Part shown: one piece after another, positions 54,303-64,000 of the stretch
Layout of the letters: the number at the start of each line of letters is the position of its first letter
Position numbering within the stretch: position 1 is the first letter of the stretch
From: Kitasatospora sp. DSM 101779
GTDB lineage: Bacteria > Actinomycetota > Actinomycetes > Streptomycetales > Streptomycetaceae
DNA length: 64,000 bases
Direction of reading: 5' to 3'
NCBI RefSeq assembly: GCF_025655475.1
Contig: NZ_JAHTIK010000001.1
Span: forward strand, 4,853,112-4,917,111
Notes under the pieces: generated by a model
What the model saw: the letters and a program-made list of their open reading frames with translations, nothing else
The model's database searches: none
Told to the model about the DNA's origin: nothing
Translations under genes and position numbers: made by a program

Positions 54303-54407
54303 GTGCGCGAAGACTAGGGCATGGCCGTGCGGCGCCCGGGGCGAGGGCCCCGTTCGGGGCCGAAAAGGGTTTTGGCCCCGGCCTCGGCGTGCAGCACAAT
54401 CCGACCC

Positions 54408-56066
54408 ATGGGACACGTCGAGATTTCGCACCTTGAGTACTACCTGCCGGACGGGCGGGTGCTGTTCGCCGACGCGTCCTTCCGGGTCGGCGAGGGCGCC
54501 GCGGTCGCCCTGGTCGGTGCCAACGGCGCCGGCAAGACCACCCTGCTGCGCATGATCGCCGGTGACGTCCAGCCGCACGGCGGCAGCGTCACCGTCAGCG
54601 GCGGCCTCGGCGTGATGCGCCAGTTCGTCGGCACCACCGGCCGCGAGGACCAGCGCGAGACCCCGGGCGCCCTGCCCGCCGACGCCTCCGTCCGCGACCT
54701 GCTGGTCTCCGTCGCCCCCGAGCGGATCGCCACCGCCGCCCGCGCGGTGGACGCCGCCGAGCTCGCCATGCTCGCCCAGGACGACGAGAAGACCCAGATG
54801 CGCTACGCCCAGGCGCTCGCGGACTGGGCCGACGCCGACGGCTACGACTACGAGACGGTCTGGGACGTCTGCACCACCGCCGCCCTCGGCATGCCCTTCG
54901 ACCGTGCCCAGTTCCGCGGCCTGAACACCCTCTCCGGCGGCGAGCAGAAACGGCTCGTCCTGGAGGCGCTGCTGCGCGGCCCGGAGGAGGTGCTACTGCT
55001 CGACGAGCCGGACAACTACCTCGACGTGCCCGGCAAGCGCTGGCTTGAGGAGGCGATCAAGGCCACCGGCAAGACCGTGCTCTTCATCTCGCACGACCGC
55101 GAGCTGCTCTCCCGCACCGCAGAGAAGATCATCAGCGTCGAGTCCGGCGCGGCCGGCAGCAGCGTCTGGGTGCACGGCGGCGGCTTCGACTCCTTCCACG
55201 ACGCCCGCCGGGCCCGCTTCGAGCGCTTCGAGGAGCTCCGCCGCCGCTGGGACGAGGAGCACGCCAAGCTCAAGAAGCTCGTCCTCACCCTCCGCCAGGC
55301 CGCCGCGGTCAGCCACGAGATGGCCTCCCGGTACGCCGCCGCGCAGACCAGACTCAAGAAGTTCGAGGACGCCGGCCCGCCGGAGGCGCCGCCGCGCGAG
55401 CAGTCGATCACCATGCGCCTCAAGGGCGGCCGCACCGGCGTGCGCGCCTTCACCATGGAGCGCCTGGAGCTCAGCGGCCTGATGAAGCCGTTCGACCTGG
55501 AGGTCTTCTACGGCGAGCGGGTCGCGGTGCTCGGCTCGAACGGCTCCGGCAAGTCGCACTTCCTGCGGATGCTGGCCGGCGACGCCACGGTGAAGCACGA
55601 CGGCAGCTGGAAGCTCGGCGCCCGCGTGGTGCCCGGCCACTTCCGCCAGACCCACGCCCACCCGGAGCTGTTCGGCCGCACGATCCGCACCATCGTGGAG
55701 GAGGAGCACGCCCTCGGCCGCGGCGCCGCGATGGCCGCGCTGCGCCGCTACGAGCTCGACCGCCAGGAGGAGCAGAAGTTCGAGTCGCTCTCCGGCGGCC
55801 AGCAGGCCCGGCTGATGATCCTCAAGCTGGAGCTGTCCGGTGCGACGGCGCTGCTGCTCGACGAGCCCACCGACAACCTGGACCTGGAGAGCGCCGAGGC
55901 GCTGCAGCAGGGCCTGGAGGCGTTCGACGGCACGGTGCTGTGCGTCACCCACGACCGCTGGTTCGCCCGCAGCTTCGACCGCTTCCTCGTGTTCGGCTCC
56001 GACGGCCGGGTGTACGAGTCGCCCGAGCCGGTCTGGGACGAGACGCGAGTGGTGCGCGACCGCTGA
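54408..56066 (+). CDS. ABC-F family ATPase
   Basis: 552 residues with no TM segments. Two ABC domains: first with GANGAGKT (37-44), LSGGEQKR and LLLDEPDNYLD; second with GSNGSGKS, LSGGQQAR and LLDEPTDNLDLES. They are joined by a helical linker that includes RRRWDEEHAKLKKLV. ABC-F proteins bind the ribosomal E site and act as translation factors or antibiotic-resistance proteins. Its place just before the rplM-rpsI operon favours a ribosome role, but this window does not show which type. Confidence 0.93.
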   Translation: MGHVEISHLEYYLPDGRVLFADASFRVGEGAAVALVGANGAGKTTLLRMIAGDVQPHGGSVTVSGGLGVMRQFVGTTGREDQRETPGALPADASVRDLLVSVAPERIATAARAVDAAELAMLAQDDEKTQMRYAQALADWADADGYDYETVWDVCTTAALGMPFDRAQFRGLNTLSGGEQKRLVLEALLRGPEEVLLLDEPDNYLDVPGKRWLEEAIKATGKTVLFISHDRELLSRTAEKIISVESGAAGSSVWVHGGGFDSFHDARRARFERFEELRRRWDEEHAKLKKLVLTLRQAAAVSHEMASRYAAAQTRLKKFEDAGPPEAPPREQSITMRLKGGRTGVRAFTMERLELSGLMKPFDLEVFYGERVAVLGSNGSGKSHFLRMLAGDATVKHDGSWKLGARVVPGHFRQTHAHPELFGRTIRTIVEEEHALGRGAAMAALRRYELDRQEEQKFESLSGGQQARLMILKLELSGATALLLDEPTDNLDLESAEALQQGLEAFDGTVLCVTHDRWFARSFDRFLVFGSDGRVYESPEPVWDETRVVRDR

Positions 56067-56072
56067 GGCGTT

Positions 56073-56101
56073 TTGACCCCCTGCGGGGCGCCCGGTAAGC
56101 T
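56073..56101 (+). promoter_or_regulatory. rplM-rpsI promoter
   Basis: TTGACC (56073-56078), a 17-base spacer and TAAGCT (56096-56101), a near-ideal promoter starting seven bases after the ABC-F stop. The -35 and spacer match the rpsL promoter. Leader about 165 bases. Confidence 0.75.
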
Positions 56102-56275
56102 GACCACTTGTTGTGCGTATTGGCTCGCTCTATCTCACGTGAGACGTCGGTACGCCGGAGACATCAGGCTGACGATCAGCGGCCCCCCTTGAATTGCGTC
56201 CAAGGTGGGTCGGGCTGGTCTCCTCGTCCGGTGCTCCTGTCAGGACCCACTCACTGAAAAGCGAAGGCTACGACC

Positions 56276-56719
56276 GTGCGTACGTACAGCCCCAAGCCCG
56301 GCGACGTCCAGCGTCAGTGGCACGTCATCGACGCGACCGACGTCGTGCTCGGCCGCCTGGCCTCCCAGGCCGCCAACCTCCTGCGGGGCAAGCACAAGGC
56401 GATCTACGCGCCGCACGTTGACACTGGTGACTTCGTCATCATCATCAACGCCGACAAGGTTCACCTGTCGGGCAACAAGAAGACCCAGAAGATGGCCTAC
56501 CGCCACAGCGGCTTCCCGGGCGGTCTCCGCTCGGTCCGCTACGACGACCTCCTGGACAAGAACCCGGAGAAGGCCGTCGAGAAGGCCATCAAGGGCATGA
56601 TCCCGAAGAACAGCCTCGGCCGTCAGATGCTCTCGAAGCTCAAGGTCTACTCGGGCGACCAGCACCCGCACGCTGCCCAGCAGCCGGTGCCGTTCGAGAT
56701 CACCCAGGTCGCGCAGTAA
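56276..56719 (+). CDS. rplM: 50S ribosomal protein L13
   Basis: 147 residues, GTG start. WHVIDATDVVLGRLASQAANLLRG and GMIPKNSLGRQML are family motifs. L13 is an early 50S assembly protein. It is always paired with rpsI, 48 bases downstream. Confidence 0.99.
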   Translation: MRTYSPKPGDVQRQWHVIDATDVVLGRLASQAANLLRGKHKAIYAPHVDTGDFVIIINADKVHLSGNKKTQKMAYRHSGFPGGLRSVRYDDLLDKNPEKAVEKAIKGMIPKNSLGRQMLSKLKVYSGDQHPHAAQQPVPFEITQVAQ

Positions 56720-56767
56720 TTCCGGCCGACAGACCCCATCACTGAGTAGCGAGAGCTGAGGAACACC

Positions 56768-57271
56768 GTGGCCGAGACTGCCATCGAGAACACCCTCGAG
56801 GTCGACTTCGACGAGAACGTCGAGGAGTACACCTCGGAGACCGAGTACACCACCGAGTCGCTGGCCGGCCGCTTCGGCGAGGCCACCCCCGGCGCCGGCC
56901 TCGGCCGCCGCAAGGAGGCGATCGCCCGCGTGCGCATCGTCCCGGGCACCGGCCAGTGGAAGATCAACGGTCGCACCCTGGAGAACTACTTCCCCAACAA
57001 GGTGCACCAGCAGACCGTCAACGAGCCGTTCAAGCTCCTCGAGCTCGACGGCCGCTACGACGTCGTGGCCCGCATCGCGGGTGGCGGCGTCTCCGGTCAG
57101 GCCTACGCGCTGCGCCTCGGCGTGGCCCGTGCCCTCAACGAGGCGGACGTGGACAACAACCGCGGCCCGCTCAAGAAGGCCGGCTTCCTGACCCGTGACG
57201 CCCGCGCCGTCGAGCGCAAGAAGGCCGGTCTGAAGAAGGCCCGCAAGGCGCCGCAGTACAGCAAGCGCTAA
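56768..57271 (+). CDS. rpsI: 30S ribosomal protein S9
   Basis: 167 residues, GTG start. The first ~45 residues are acidic (DFDENVEEYTSETEYT), an extension usual in actinobacteria; the conserved body ends in the basic KKARKAPQYSKR tail that touches the P-site tRNA. Normal for the group. Confidence 0.98.
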   Translation: MAETAIENTLEVDFDENVEEYTSETEYTTESLAGRFGEATPGAGLGRRKEAIARVRIVPGTGQWKINGRTLENYFPNKVHQQTVNEPFKLLELDGRYDVVARIAGGGVSGQAYALRLGVARALNEADVDNNRGPLKKAGFLTRDARAVERKKAGLKKARKAPQYSKR

Positions 57272-57321
57272 TTGCACCCCGGGGGTGCGTGCCGCTCCGG
57301 TGGTGCGCACCCCCGGTGCAA
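57272..57321 (+). terminator. Terminator after rpsI
   Basis: TTGCACC then GGGGGTGCG pair with CGCACCCCCGG and TGCAA, with a two-base bulge. It starts right after the rpsI stop. Confidence 0.7.
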
Positions 57322-57328
57322 CCCGTAC

Positions 57329-57357
57329 GCCCCGGAGTACCTCGTGTACTCCGGGGC
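57329..57357 (+). terminator. Second hairpin between rpsI and glmM
   Basis: GCCCCGGAGTAC, CTCGT loop, GTACTCCGGGGC: a perfect 12-base stem just after the first terminator, so the two stand in tandem before glmM. Confidence 0.6.
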
Positions 57358-57430
57358 GTCGTGCTCTCCCGCCCGGTGCGGACGGCGGGAGGGTGAAGAA
57401 CCAACGAGCAGGGCGAAAAGGACGGGAACA

Positions 57431-58795
57431 GTGGGACGACTCTTCGGTACGGACGGGGTGCGCGGTGTGGCCAACGAGGGCCTGACCGCCGAACTGGCTC
57501 TCGGCCTGTCGGTCGCCGCGGCGCACGTGCTGGGCGACGCCGGTGCCTTCGAGGGGCACCGGCCGGTGGCCGTGGTCGGCCGCGACCCGCGGGCCTCCGG
57601 AGAGTTCCTGGAGGCCGCCGTCATCGCGGGCCTGGCCAGCGCCGGCGTCGACGTCCTGCGGGTCGGCGTGCTGCCCACCCCGGCCGTCGCCTATCTCACC
57701 GGCTCGCTCGGCGCCGACTTCGGCGTGATGCTCTCCGCCAGCCACAACGCGATGCCCGACAACGGCATCAAGTTCCTCGCCCGCGGCGGCCACAAGCTGG
57801 ACGACGCCATCGAGGACGCCATCGAGGAGCACTACAACCGCTACGGCGTCGGCGACGAGAACTGGAAGCGCCCCACCGGCGCCGCCGTCGGCCGGGTCCG
57901 CAAGTACACCGAGGGCTTCGACAAGTACGTCGCCCACCTGATCGCAGTGCTGCCCAACCGCCTGGACGGGGTCAAGGTCGTCATCGACGGCGCCCACGGC
58001 GCGGCCGCCCGGGTCGCCCCCGAGGCCTTCGCCCGGGCCGGCGCCGAGGTCGTCTACACCCTGGGCGCCGAGCCCGACGGCCTCAACATCAACGACGGTG
58101 TCGGTTCCACCCACCTCGACAAGCTCCGTGCCGCGATGAAGGAGCACCGCGCGGACCTCGGCATCGCCCTCGACGGCGACGCCGACCGCTGCCTGGCCGC
58201 CGACGCCGACGGCAACGAGGTCGACGGCGACCAGATCATCGCCATCCTGGCCGTCGCCATGAAGGAGGCGGGCACGCTGCGCGGCAACACCGCGGTCGCC
58301 ACGGTGATGTCCAACCTGGGCTTCAAGCTGGCCATGGAGCGCGAGGGCATCGACCTGGTGGCGACCGCGGTCGGCGACCGCTACGTGCTGGAGGCGATGA
58401 AGGAGCACGGCTTCGCGCTCGGCGGCGAGCAGTCCGGCCACGTCATCCTGCTCGACCACGCCACCACCGGCGACGGCACCCTCACCGGCCTGATGCTGGG
58501 CGCGCGGCTGGCCGCCACCAAGCAGCCGCTGGCCGACCTCGCCGCCGTGATGACCCGCCTGCCGCAGGTCCTGATCAACGTCAAGGGCGTCGACAAGGGC
58601 CGGGTCGACACCTGCGCCGAGCTGACCGCCGCCGTCGCCGCGGCCGAGGCCGAGCTGGGCAGCACCGGCCGGGTGCTGCTGCGGCCGTCCGGCACCGAGC
58701 CGCTGGTCCGCGTCATGGTGGAGGCCGCGGACGAGGCGCAGGCGAAGGCCGTCGCCGAGCGCCTCGCCGACGTGGTGAAGACCCAGCTGGGCTGA
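57431..58795 (+). CDS. glmM: Phosphoglucosamine mutase
   Basis: 454 residues, GTG start. LFGTDGVRGVAN opens it; the phosphorylated serine is in LSASHNAMPDNGIKF (Ser104), the metal loop in DGDADRCLAAD and the phosphate-binding loop in RPSGTEPLVRVMVE. It turns glucosamine-6-P into glucosamine-1-P for UDP-GlcNAc and peptidoglycan. It works right after GlmS, encoded at 60009. Confidence 0.98.
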   Translation: MGRLFGTDGVRGVANEGLTAELALGLSVAAAHVLGDAGAFEGHRPVAVVGRDPRASGEFLEAAVIAGLASAGVDVLRVGVLPTPAVAYLTGSLGADFGVMLSASHNAMPDNGIKFLARGGHKLDDAIEDAIEEHYNRYGVGDENWKRPTGAAVGRVRKYTEGFDKYVAHLIAVLPNRLDGVKVVIDGAHGAAARVAPEAFARAGAEVVYTLGAEPDGLNINDGVGSTHLDKLRAAMKEHRADLGIALDGDADRCLAADADGNEVDGDQIIAILAVAMKEAGTLRGNTAVATVMSNLGFKLAMEREGIDLVATAVGDRYVLEAMKEHGFALGGEQSGHVILLDHATTGDGTLTGLMLGARLAATKQPLADLAAVMTRLPQVLINVKGVDKGRVDTCAELTAAVAAAEAELGSTGRVLLRPSGTEPLVRVMVEAADEAQAKAVAERLADVVKTQLG

Positions 58796-58814
58796 CACGG
58801 CCCACCGAAACGCC

Positions 58815-58855
58815 GAGGGGCGCGCGGGACCGGAAACCGGTCCCGCGCGCCCCTC
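58815..58855. terminator. Terminator between glmM and coaA
   Basis: Perfect 19-base stem GAGGGGCGCGCGGGACCGG with an AAA loop between two convergent genes; ends 58855. Confidence 0.85.
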
Positions 58856-58894
58856 GTGGTTCCCCGTCAGGAGCGGCGCTCCGTCAGGGTGCCG

Positions 58895-59878
58895 TCAGAG
58901 CTTGCGGAGCAGGGCGCGGCGGACCTTGTGGTCCTGGCCCTTCTGCAGGACCAGGGTGGCCCGGCCGCGGGTGGGCAGCACGTTCTCCAGCAGGTTGGGC
59001 TTGTTGATGGTGCGCCAGACCTGGCGGCCGTAGTCCATCGCCTCCTCCTCCGGGACTTCGGTGAAGCGCCGGAAGTAGGAGTTAGGGTCCTGGAAGGCCG
59101 TGTCGCGGAGCTTGCGGAACCGGTCCAGGTACCAGCGCTCGATGTCGTCGGTGCGTGCGTCGACGTAGATCGAGAAGTCGAAGTAGTCGGCGACGGCCAG
59201 CCGGGTCCGGCCGTCCGTGCCGGGGAGGGCGGGCTGAAGGACGTTCAGGCCCTCGACGATGAGGATGTCCGGACGTTCCACCGTCAGCCGTTCGTCCGGC
59301 ACGATGTCGTACACCAGGTGCGAGTAGACCGGGGCGGTGACCCGCTCCTTGCCGGCCTTCACGTCGGCGACGAACCGCATCAGCGCCCGCCGGTCGTACG
59401 ACTCGGGGAAGCCCTTGCGGGCCATCAGGCCGCGCCGGCGCAGCTCCGCGTTGGGCAGCAGGAAGCCGTCGGTGGTGACCAGCTCGACCCGCGGGTGCTC
59501 GGGCCAGCGGGCCAGCAGCGCCTGGAGCAGTCGGGCGGTCGTCGACTTGCCGACCGCGACCGAGCCGGCCACGCCGATGATGAACGGGGTCCGGGTGCGC
59601 TCGGTGTCCGGGGTGTCCAGGAAGGTGCCCAGGGCGCCGCGCAGCTCGTGCGTCGCGTGGATGTAGAGGTTCAGCAACCGGGACAGCGGCAGGTAGACGT
59701 CCCTGACCTCGTCCAGGTCCAGTGCGGTGCCCAGGCCGCGCAGTCGCTCGACCTCGTCGGCGGTCAGGGGCAGCGGGGTGCGCTCGCGCAGCGCGCTCCA
59801 CTCGGCCCGGTCCAGATCCACGTACGGGGAGGGGGTGGGCGCCTGGGCGGCGCCCCTCGTACAGAGTTCGGTCAGCAC
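58895..59878 (-). CDS. coaA: Pantothenate kinase, type I
   Basis: 327 residues from a GTG at 59878; no strong ribosome site is seen before it, and the true start could differ by a few codons. GVAGSVAVGKST is the P-loop, VTTDGFLLPNAELRRRGLM binds pantothenate, and SYFRRFTEVPEEEAM is typical. The type I (CoaA) enzyme makes 4'-phosphopantothenate, the committed CoA step. It is divergent from glmS, with 130 bases between starts. Confidence 0.96.
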   Translation of the reverse strand: MLTELCTRGAAQAPTPSPYVDLDRAEWSALRERTPLPLTADEVERLRGLGTALDLDEVRDVYLPLSRLLNLYIHATHELRGALGTFLDTPDTERTRTPFIIGVAGSVAVGKSTTARLLQALLARWPEHPRVELVTTDGFLLPNAELRRRGLMARKGFPESYDRRALMRFVADVKAGKERVTAPVYSHLVYDIVPDERLTVERPDILIVEGLNVLQPALPGTDGRTRLAVADYFDFSIYVDARTDDIERWYLDRFRKLRDTAFQDPNSYFRRFTEVPEEEAMDYGRQVWRTINKPNLLENVLPTRGRATLVLQKGQDHKVRRALLRKL

Positions 59879-59995
59879 AACACCATTGTGGTCCGTCCGG
59901 GCGCGGCGGGATGCTGTGGCATCGGTCACGCGCGGTGTCCGCAAGGCGTGACCGGGGTGAGTGATGAGCGTGACCTGGGTGAACGAAACGCCGCA

Positions 59996-60001
59996 TATGC
60001 T
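59996..60001 (+). promoter_or_regulatory. -10 like element just before glmS (possible leaderless transcript)
   Basis: TATGCT fits TANNNT and ends seven bases before the glmS ATG. There is no ribosome-binding site, so transcription probably starts at or next to the ATG. A GTGACC (59970-59975) is a weak -35 candidate with a long spacer. Confidence 0.5.
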
Positions 60002-60008
60002 GGCACGC

Positions 60009-61865
<1,857 letters not shown>

Positions 61866-61882
61866 CCGAGCCCGCTCCGCCC

Positions 61883-61920
61883 GGAGCCCCTGCGGTGGCG
61901 TGCGCTACCGCAGGGGCTCC
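61883..61920. terminator. Bidirectional terminator after glmS
   Basis: GGAGCCCCTGCGGTGGCG pairs with CGCTACCGCAGGGGCTCC, one G-U, with a TG loop. It contains the stop codon of the convergent Uma2 gene. Confidence 0.8.
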
Positions 61921-62462
61921 GTGTCGAGGGCGAACGAGAACGGTGAGGGCAGGTCGAGGGGCTTGCCGAAGGCCGCCTGGGTGTGGACGGTGTGGTCCCC
62001 GTCCGCCGGGTCGGTGAACAGCGTGGCCCGGCCCTCGTCACTGTCGATCAGCAGGTAGCAGGGGATGCCCGCGGCGGCGTAGCCGAGGCGTTTGGCCTCG
62101 CGGTCCCTCCGGGGGTGGGTCGAGGTGACCTCCAGGACAAGCGCCACACCCGCGGGTTCCGTCCACGGGCCCTGGTCGCGGAACGTGCCGACCGGCGCCA
62201 CGGCGGCGTCCGGAACGAATCTGCCGTGGGGCGTGATCAGCCCGCGTCCGCCGCTGACGTACAGCTCCTCCGCGGCGTGCCGGGCGACAGCCCGGGCGAA
62301 TCGCGCGACGGCGTCCTCGTGGTCCCCGTCCGGTGGCGGTGTCAGGACGATCTCCCCCTCGATGAGCTCGGCCTTGAAGCCCGGCGGAGTCTCCAGCTCC
62401 AGGAACGCCCGGAGCAGGTCGTCCGCAGGCAGCGGGTGCTCGACAGCCGGCATGGCAACCAT
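61905..62462 (-). CDS. Uma2-family (DUF820) putative nuclease-fold protein
   Basis: 185 residues, ATG at 62462 after AGGGAGAAGGG. KAELIEGEIVLTPPPDG, the acidic VPDAAVAPV, LVLEVTSTHPRRDREAKRLGYAAAGIPCYLLID show the restriction-endonuclease-like fold of Uma2/DUF820 proteins (Glu-x-Thr/Ser and Asp/Lys residues). Streptomyces carry many copies; biochemical roles are unknown. Not obviously part of a toxin-antitoxin pair. It converges on glmS. Confidence 0.88.
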   Translation of the reverse strand: MVAMPAVEHPLPADDLLRAFLELETPPGFKAELIEGEIVLTPPPDGDHEDAVARFARAVARHAAEELYVSGGRGLITPHGRFVPDAAVAPVGTFRDQGPWTEPAGVALVLEVTSTHPRRDREAKRLGYAAAGIPCYLLIDSDEGRATLFTDPADGDHTVHTQAAFGKPLDLPSPFSFALDTEPLR

Positions 62463-62604
62463 GGCCCTTCTCCCTCCTGCCGATCGGCGCAGGGGCACAC
62501 GGTAGGCGTACGGATCGGTACCGGAGGGGGCTCGCAGCGGTTCTCACTCGCAGGTGTGCCGTACAGTCCCCGGCAGCGGCCGGTGTCGGAGAAGGAGTCC
62601 ACGG

Positions 62605-62973
62605 GTGATCATCGGGGTCGGGATCGACGTCGCGGAGATCGCGCGGTTCGGGGAGTCGCTGGAGCGCACCCCGCACCTCGCGGACCGGCTCTTCACCGCG
62701 GCCGAGCTGACGCTGCCGTCCGGGGCGCGCCGGGGCACCGCCTCGCTCGCCGCCCGGTTCGCCGCCAAGGAGGCGCTGGCCAAGGCGCTGGGCGCGCCGC
62801 CCGGGCTGCGGTGGACGGACGCCGAGGTGCACACCGAGGACTCCGGCCGGCCGGTGCTCAAGGTCACCGGCACGGTCGCCGAGCGGGCCGCCGCCCTCGG
62901 TGTCCGGTCGTGGCACGTGTCGCTGAGCCACGACGCGGGCGTAGCGTCGGCGGTAGTGATCGCCGAGGGCTAG
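62605..62973 (+). CDS. acpS: Holo-[acyl-carrier-protein] synthase
   Basis: 122 residues, GTG eight bases after AAGGAG. IIGVGIDVAEIARF has the metal Asp and FAAKEALAKALG the second acidic residue; WHVSLSHDAGVASAVV ends it. It transfers 4'-phosphopantetheine from CoA to acyl carrier proteins, so it uses the product of the CoaA pathway. NnrE/D starts 49 bases downstream. Confidence 0.97.
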   Translation: MIIGVGIDVAEIARFGESLERTPHLADRLFTAAELTLPSGARRGTASLAARFAAKEALAKALGAPPGLRWTDAEVHTEDSGRPVLKVTGTVAERAAALGVRSWHVSLSHDAGVASAVVIAEG

Positions 62974-63021
62974 CGCGACCGGCCCGGGGGCGACACGCCC
63001 CAACGCCACGGGAGGCCGCCG

Positions 63022-64000
63022 ATGCGCCGCGCACACACCGTCGAACAGGTCCGGGCCGCCGAGGCCGACCTGATGGCCCGGCTGCCGGAGGGCACGCTGA
63101 TGCAGCGCGCCGCCGCCGGCCTCGCCGCGACCTGCGCGCGGCTGCTGCCGCGGGTGTACGGCAGCCGGGTGCTGGTGCTGACGGGCAGCGGGGACAACGG
63201 TGGTGACGCCCTGTACGCCGGGGCCCGGCTGGCCCGCCGCGGCGCCTGGGTGTCCGCGGTGCTGCTCGCGCCGGAGAAGGCGCACGCCGGCGGCCTCGCC
63301 GCGCTGCTCGCGGCCGGCGGCCGGGTGACGGCGGATCAGGGCGAGTTCGAGCGGGCCGACCTGGTGCTGGACGGCATCGTCGGGATCGGCGGGCGCGGCG
63401 GGCTGCGGCCGGAGGCACAGCCGTACGCGGCGCTGCCCCGGCGCGGCCGGGTCGTCGCGGTGGACGTGCCGAGCGGTGTCGACCCGGACACCGGCGAGGT
63501 GCCGGGAGCGGCCCTGCGGGCGGACGTGACGGTCTGCTTCGGCACCTACAAGCCCGGACTGCTGATCGACCCCGGTGCGTCGTACGCGGGGGTGCTCCAG
63601 CTGGTCGGGATCGGCCTGGAGCTGCCGCCGGCGCCGGTCGAGGTGCTGCAGCACGCGGACGCGGCGGCGCTGCTGCCGCTGCCCGGCACCGAGAGCGACA
63701 AGTACCGGCGCGGTGTGGTCGGCGTCGCCGCGGGCTCGGCGCGCTACCCGGGCGCGGCGGTGCTGGCCGTGGCCGGGGCGCTGCACGGCGGGGCGGGCGC
63801 CGTCCGCTACGCGGGGACGGCCGCGGCCGAGGTGGTGCGGCGCTTCCCGGAGGCGCTGGTGACCGCGGGCGGGCCCGCGGAGGCCGGCCGGGTGCAGGCC
63901 TGGGTGGTCGGACCCGGCTCCGGCGAGGGCGTGCGGGACCTGCTGCCCGAGGTGCTGGCGGCCGACGTGCCGGTGCTGGTCGACGCGGACGCGCTGACCG
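63022..64000 (+). CDS. nnr: Bifunctional NAD(P)H-hydrate epimerase and ADP-dependent dehydratase, 5' part (runs off the right edge)
   Basis: At least 326 residues are visible from an ATG seven bases after GGGAGG. The N-terminal epimerase (NnrE) has TGSGDNGGDALY and VDVPSGVDPDTGE; the C-terminal ribokinase-like dehydratase (NnrD) begins about residue 230 with DKYRRGVVGVAAGSARYPG and reaches GPGSGEGVRDLL and VDADALT at the window end. Together they repair damaged NADH and NADPH. It follows acpS as in other Streptomyces. Confidence 0.93.
   Translation, partial: MRRAHTVEQVRAAEADLMARLPEGTLMQRAAAGLAATCARLLPRVYGSRVLVLTGSGDNGGDALYAGARLARRGAWVSAVLLAPEKAHAGGLAALLAAGGRVTADQGEFERADLVLDGIVGIGGRGGLRPEAQPYAALPRRGRVVAVDVPSGVDPDTGEVPGAALRADVTVCFGTYKPGLLIDPGASYAGVLQLVGIGLELPPAPVEVLQHADAAALLPLPGTESDKYRRGVVGVAAGSARYPGAAVLAVAGALHGGAGAVRYAGTAAAEVVRRFPEALVTAGGPAEAGRVQAWVVGPGSGEGVRDLLPEVLAADVPVLVDADALT

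Noticed and set aside
59879..60008. glmS ribozyme
   Set aside because: Only 130 bases separate glmS and coaA, a -10 element sits just before the ATG, and no ribozyme core is recognisable.
61905..62462. Uma2 protein as a toxin or defence nuclease with partner
   Set aside because: No partner gene is adjacent and the family is abundant and uncharacterised in Streptomyces.

Overview
This is a very GC-rich actinobacterial chromosome segment. The ribosomal-protein gene order, frequent GTG starts, strong third-position GC bias, the actinobacterial forms of S14, S9, L17 and MscL, and DUF1707/DUF4190 proteins point to Streptomycetaceae (Streptomyces or Kitasatospora). It is essential-core DNA (str, S10, spc, alpha and S9/L13 ribosomal clusters) with two accessory stretches.

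Layout. (1) 1-14285, accessory. A divergent MoxR-type AAA ATPase leads into a tight five-gene operon (902-5732): a two-TM protein with a long coiled coil, a one-TM protein with an OmpA/MotB-like end, then a vWA protein, a PP2C phosphatase and an atypical kinase (the TerY-P triad). A sirtuin, a multiply frameshifted secreted-protein gene, a P450, two ADP-ribosylglycohydrolases, a TerF-like vWA protein, a DUF2786 protein and a DUF1707/DUF4190 membrane protein follow. (2) 14433-19198, the str operon rpsL-rpsG-fusA-tuf, with a strong promoter, long leader and strong terminator. (3) 19553-34775, a surface-glycan island between the str and S10 operons: rmlA, rmlB, rmlC, a further SDR sugar enzyme, two GT2 glycosyltransferases, a GT39-like transferase, a Wzx-like flippase, three acyltransferase-3 proteins, a DUF2304 protein and a large membrane protein. 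(4) 34886-45122, the S10 and spc clusters from rpsJ to rplO. (5) 45449-53290, secY-adk-map-mscL-infA-rpmJ-rpsM-rpsK-rpoA-rplQ-truA. (6) 53313-64000, a membrane-anchored protein, an ABC-F ATPase, rplM-rpsI, glmM, coaA, glmS, a Uma2-family protein, acpS and the start of nnrE/nnrD.

Functional themes. Most of the window builds ribosomes, starts translation, exports and trims new proteins (SecY, Map) and makes UDP-GlcNAc precursors (GlmS, GlmM), CoA and ACP. The glycan island supplies dTDP-linked 6-deoxyhexose and the machinery to assemble, flip and acylate a surface polymer. The left 14 kb combines signal-transduction modules (vWA, PP2C, kinase, AAA) with NAD/ADP-ribose enzymes (sirtuin, ADP-ribosylglycohydrolases).

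Most unusual: the MotAB/Zor-like membrane pair fused in one operon to a TerY-P triad, and a hairpin motif shared by the rpsL and rpsJ leaders, which in the rpsJ leader lies just after an attenuator-like terminator. No CRISPR array, tRNA, rRNA or insertion sequence was seen.
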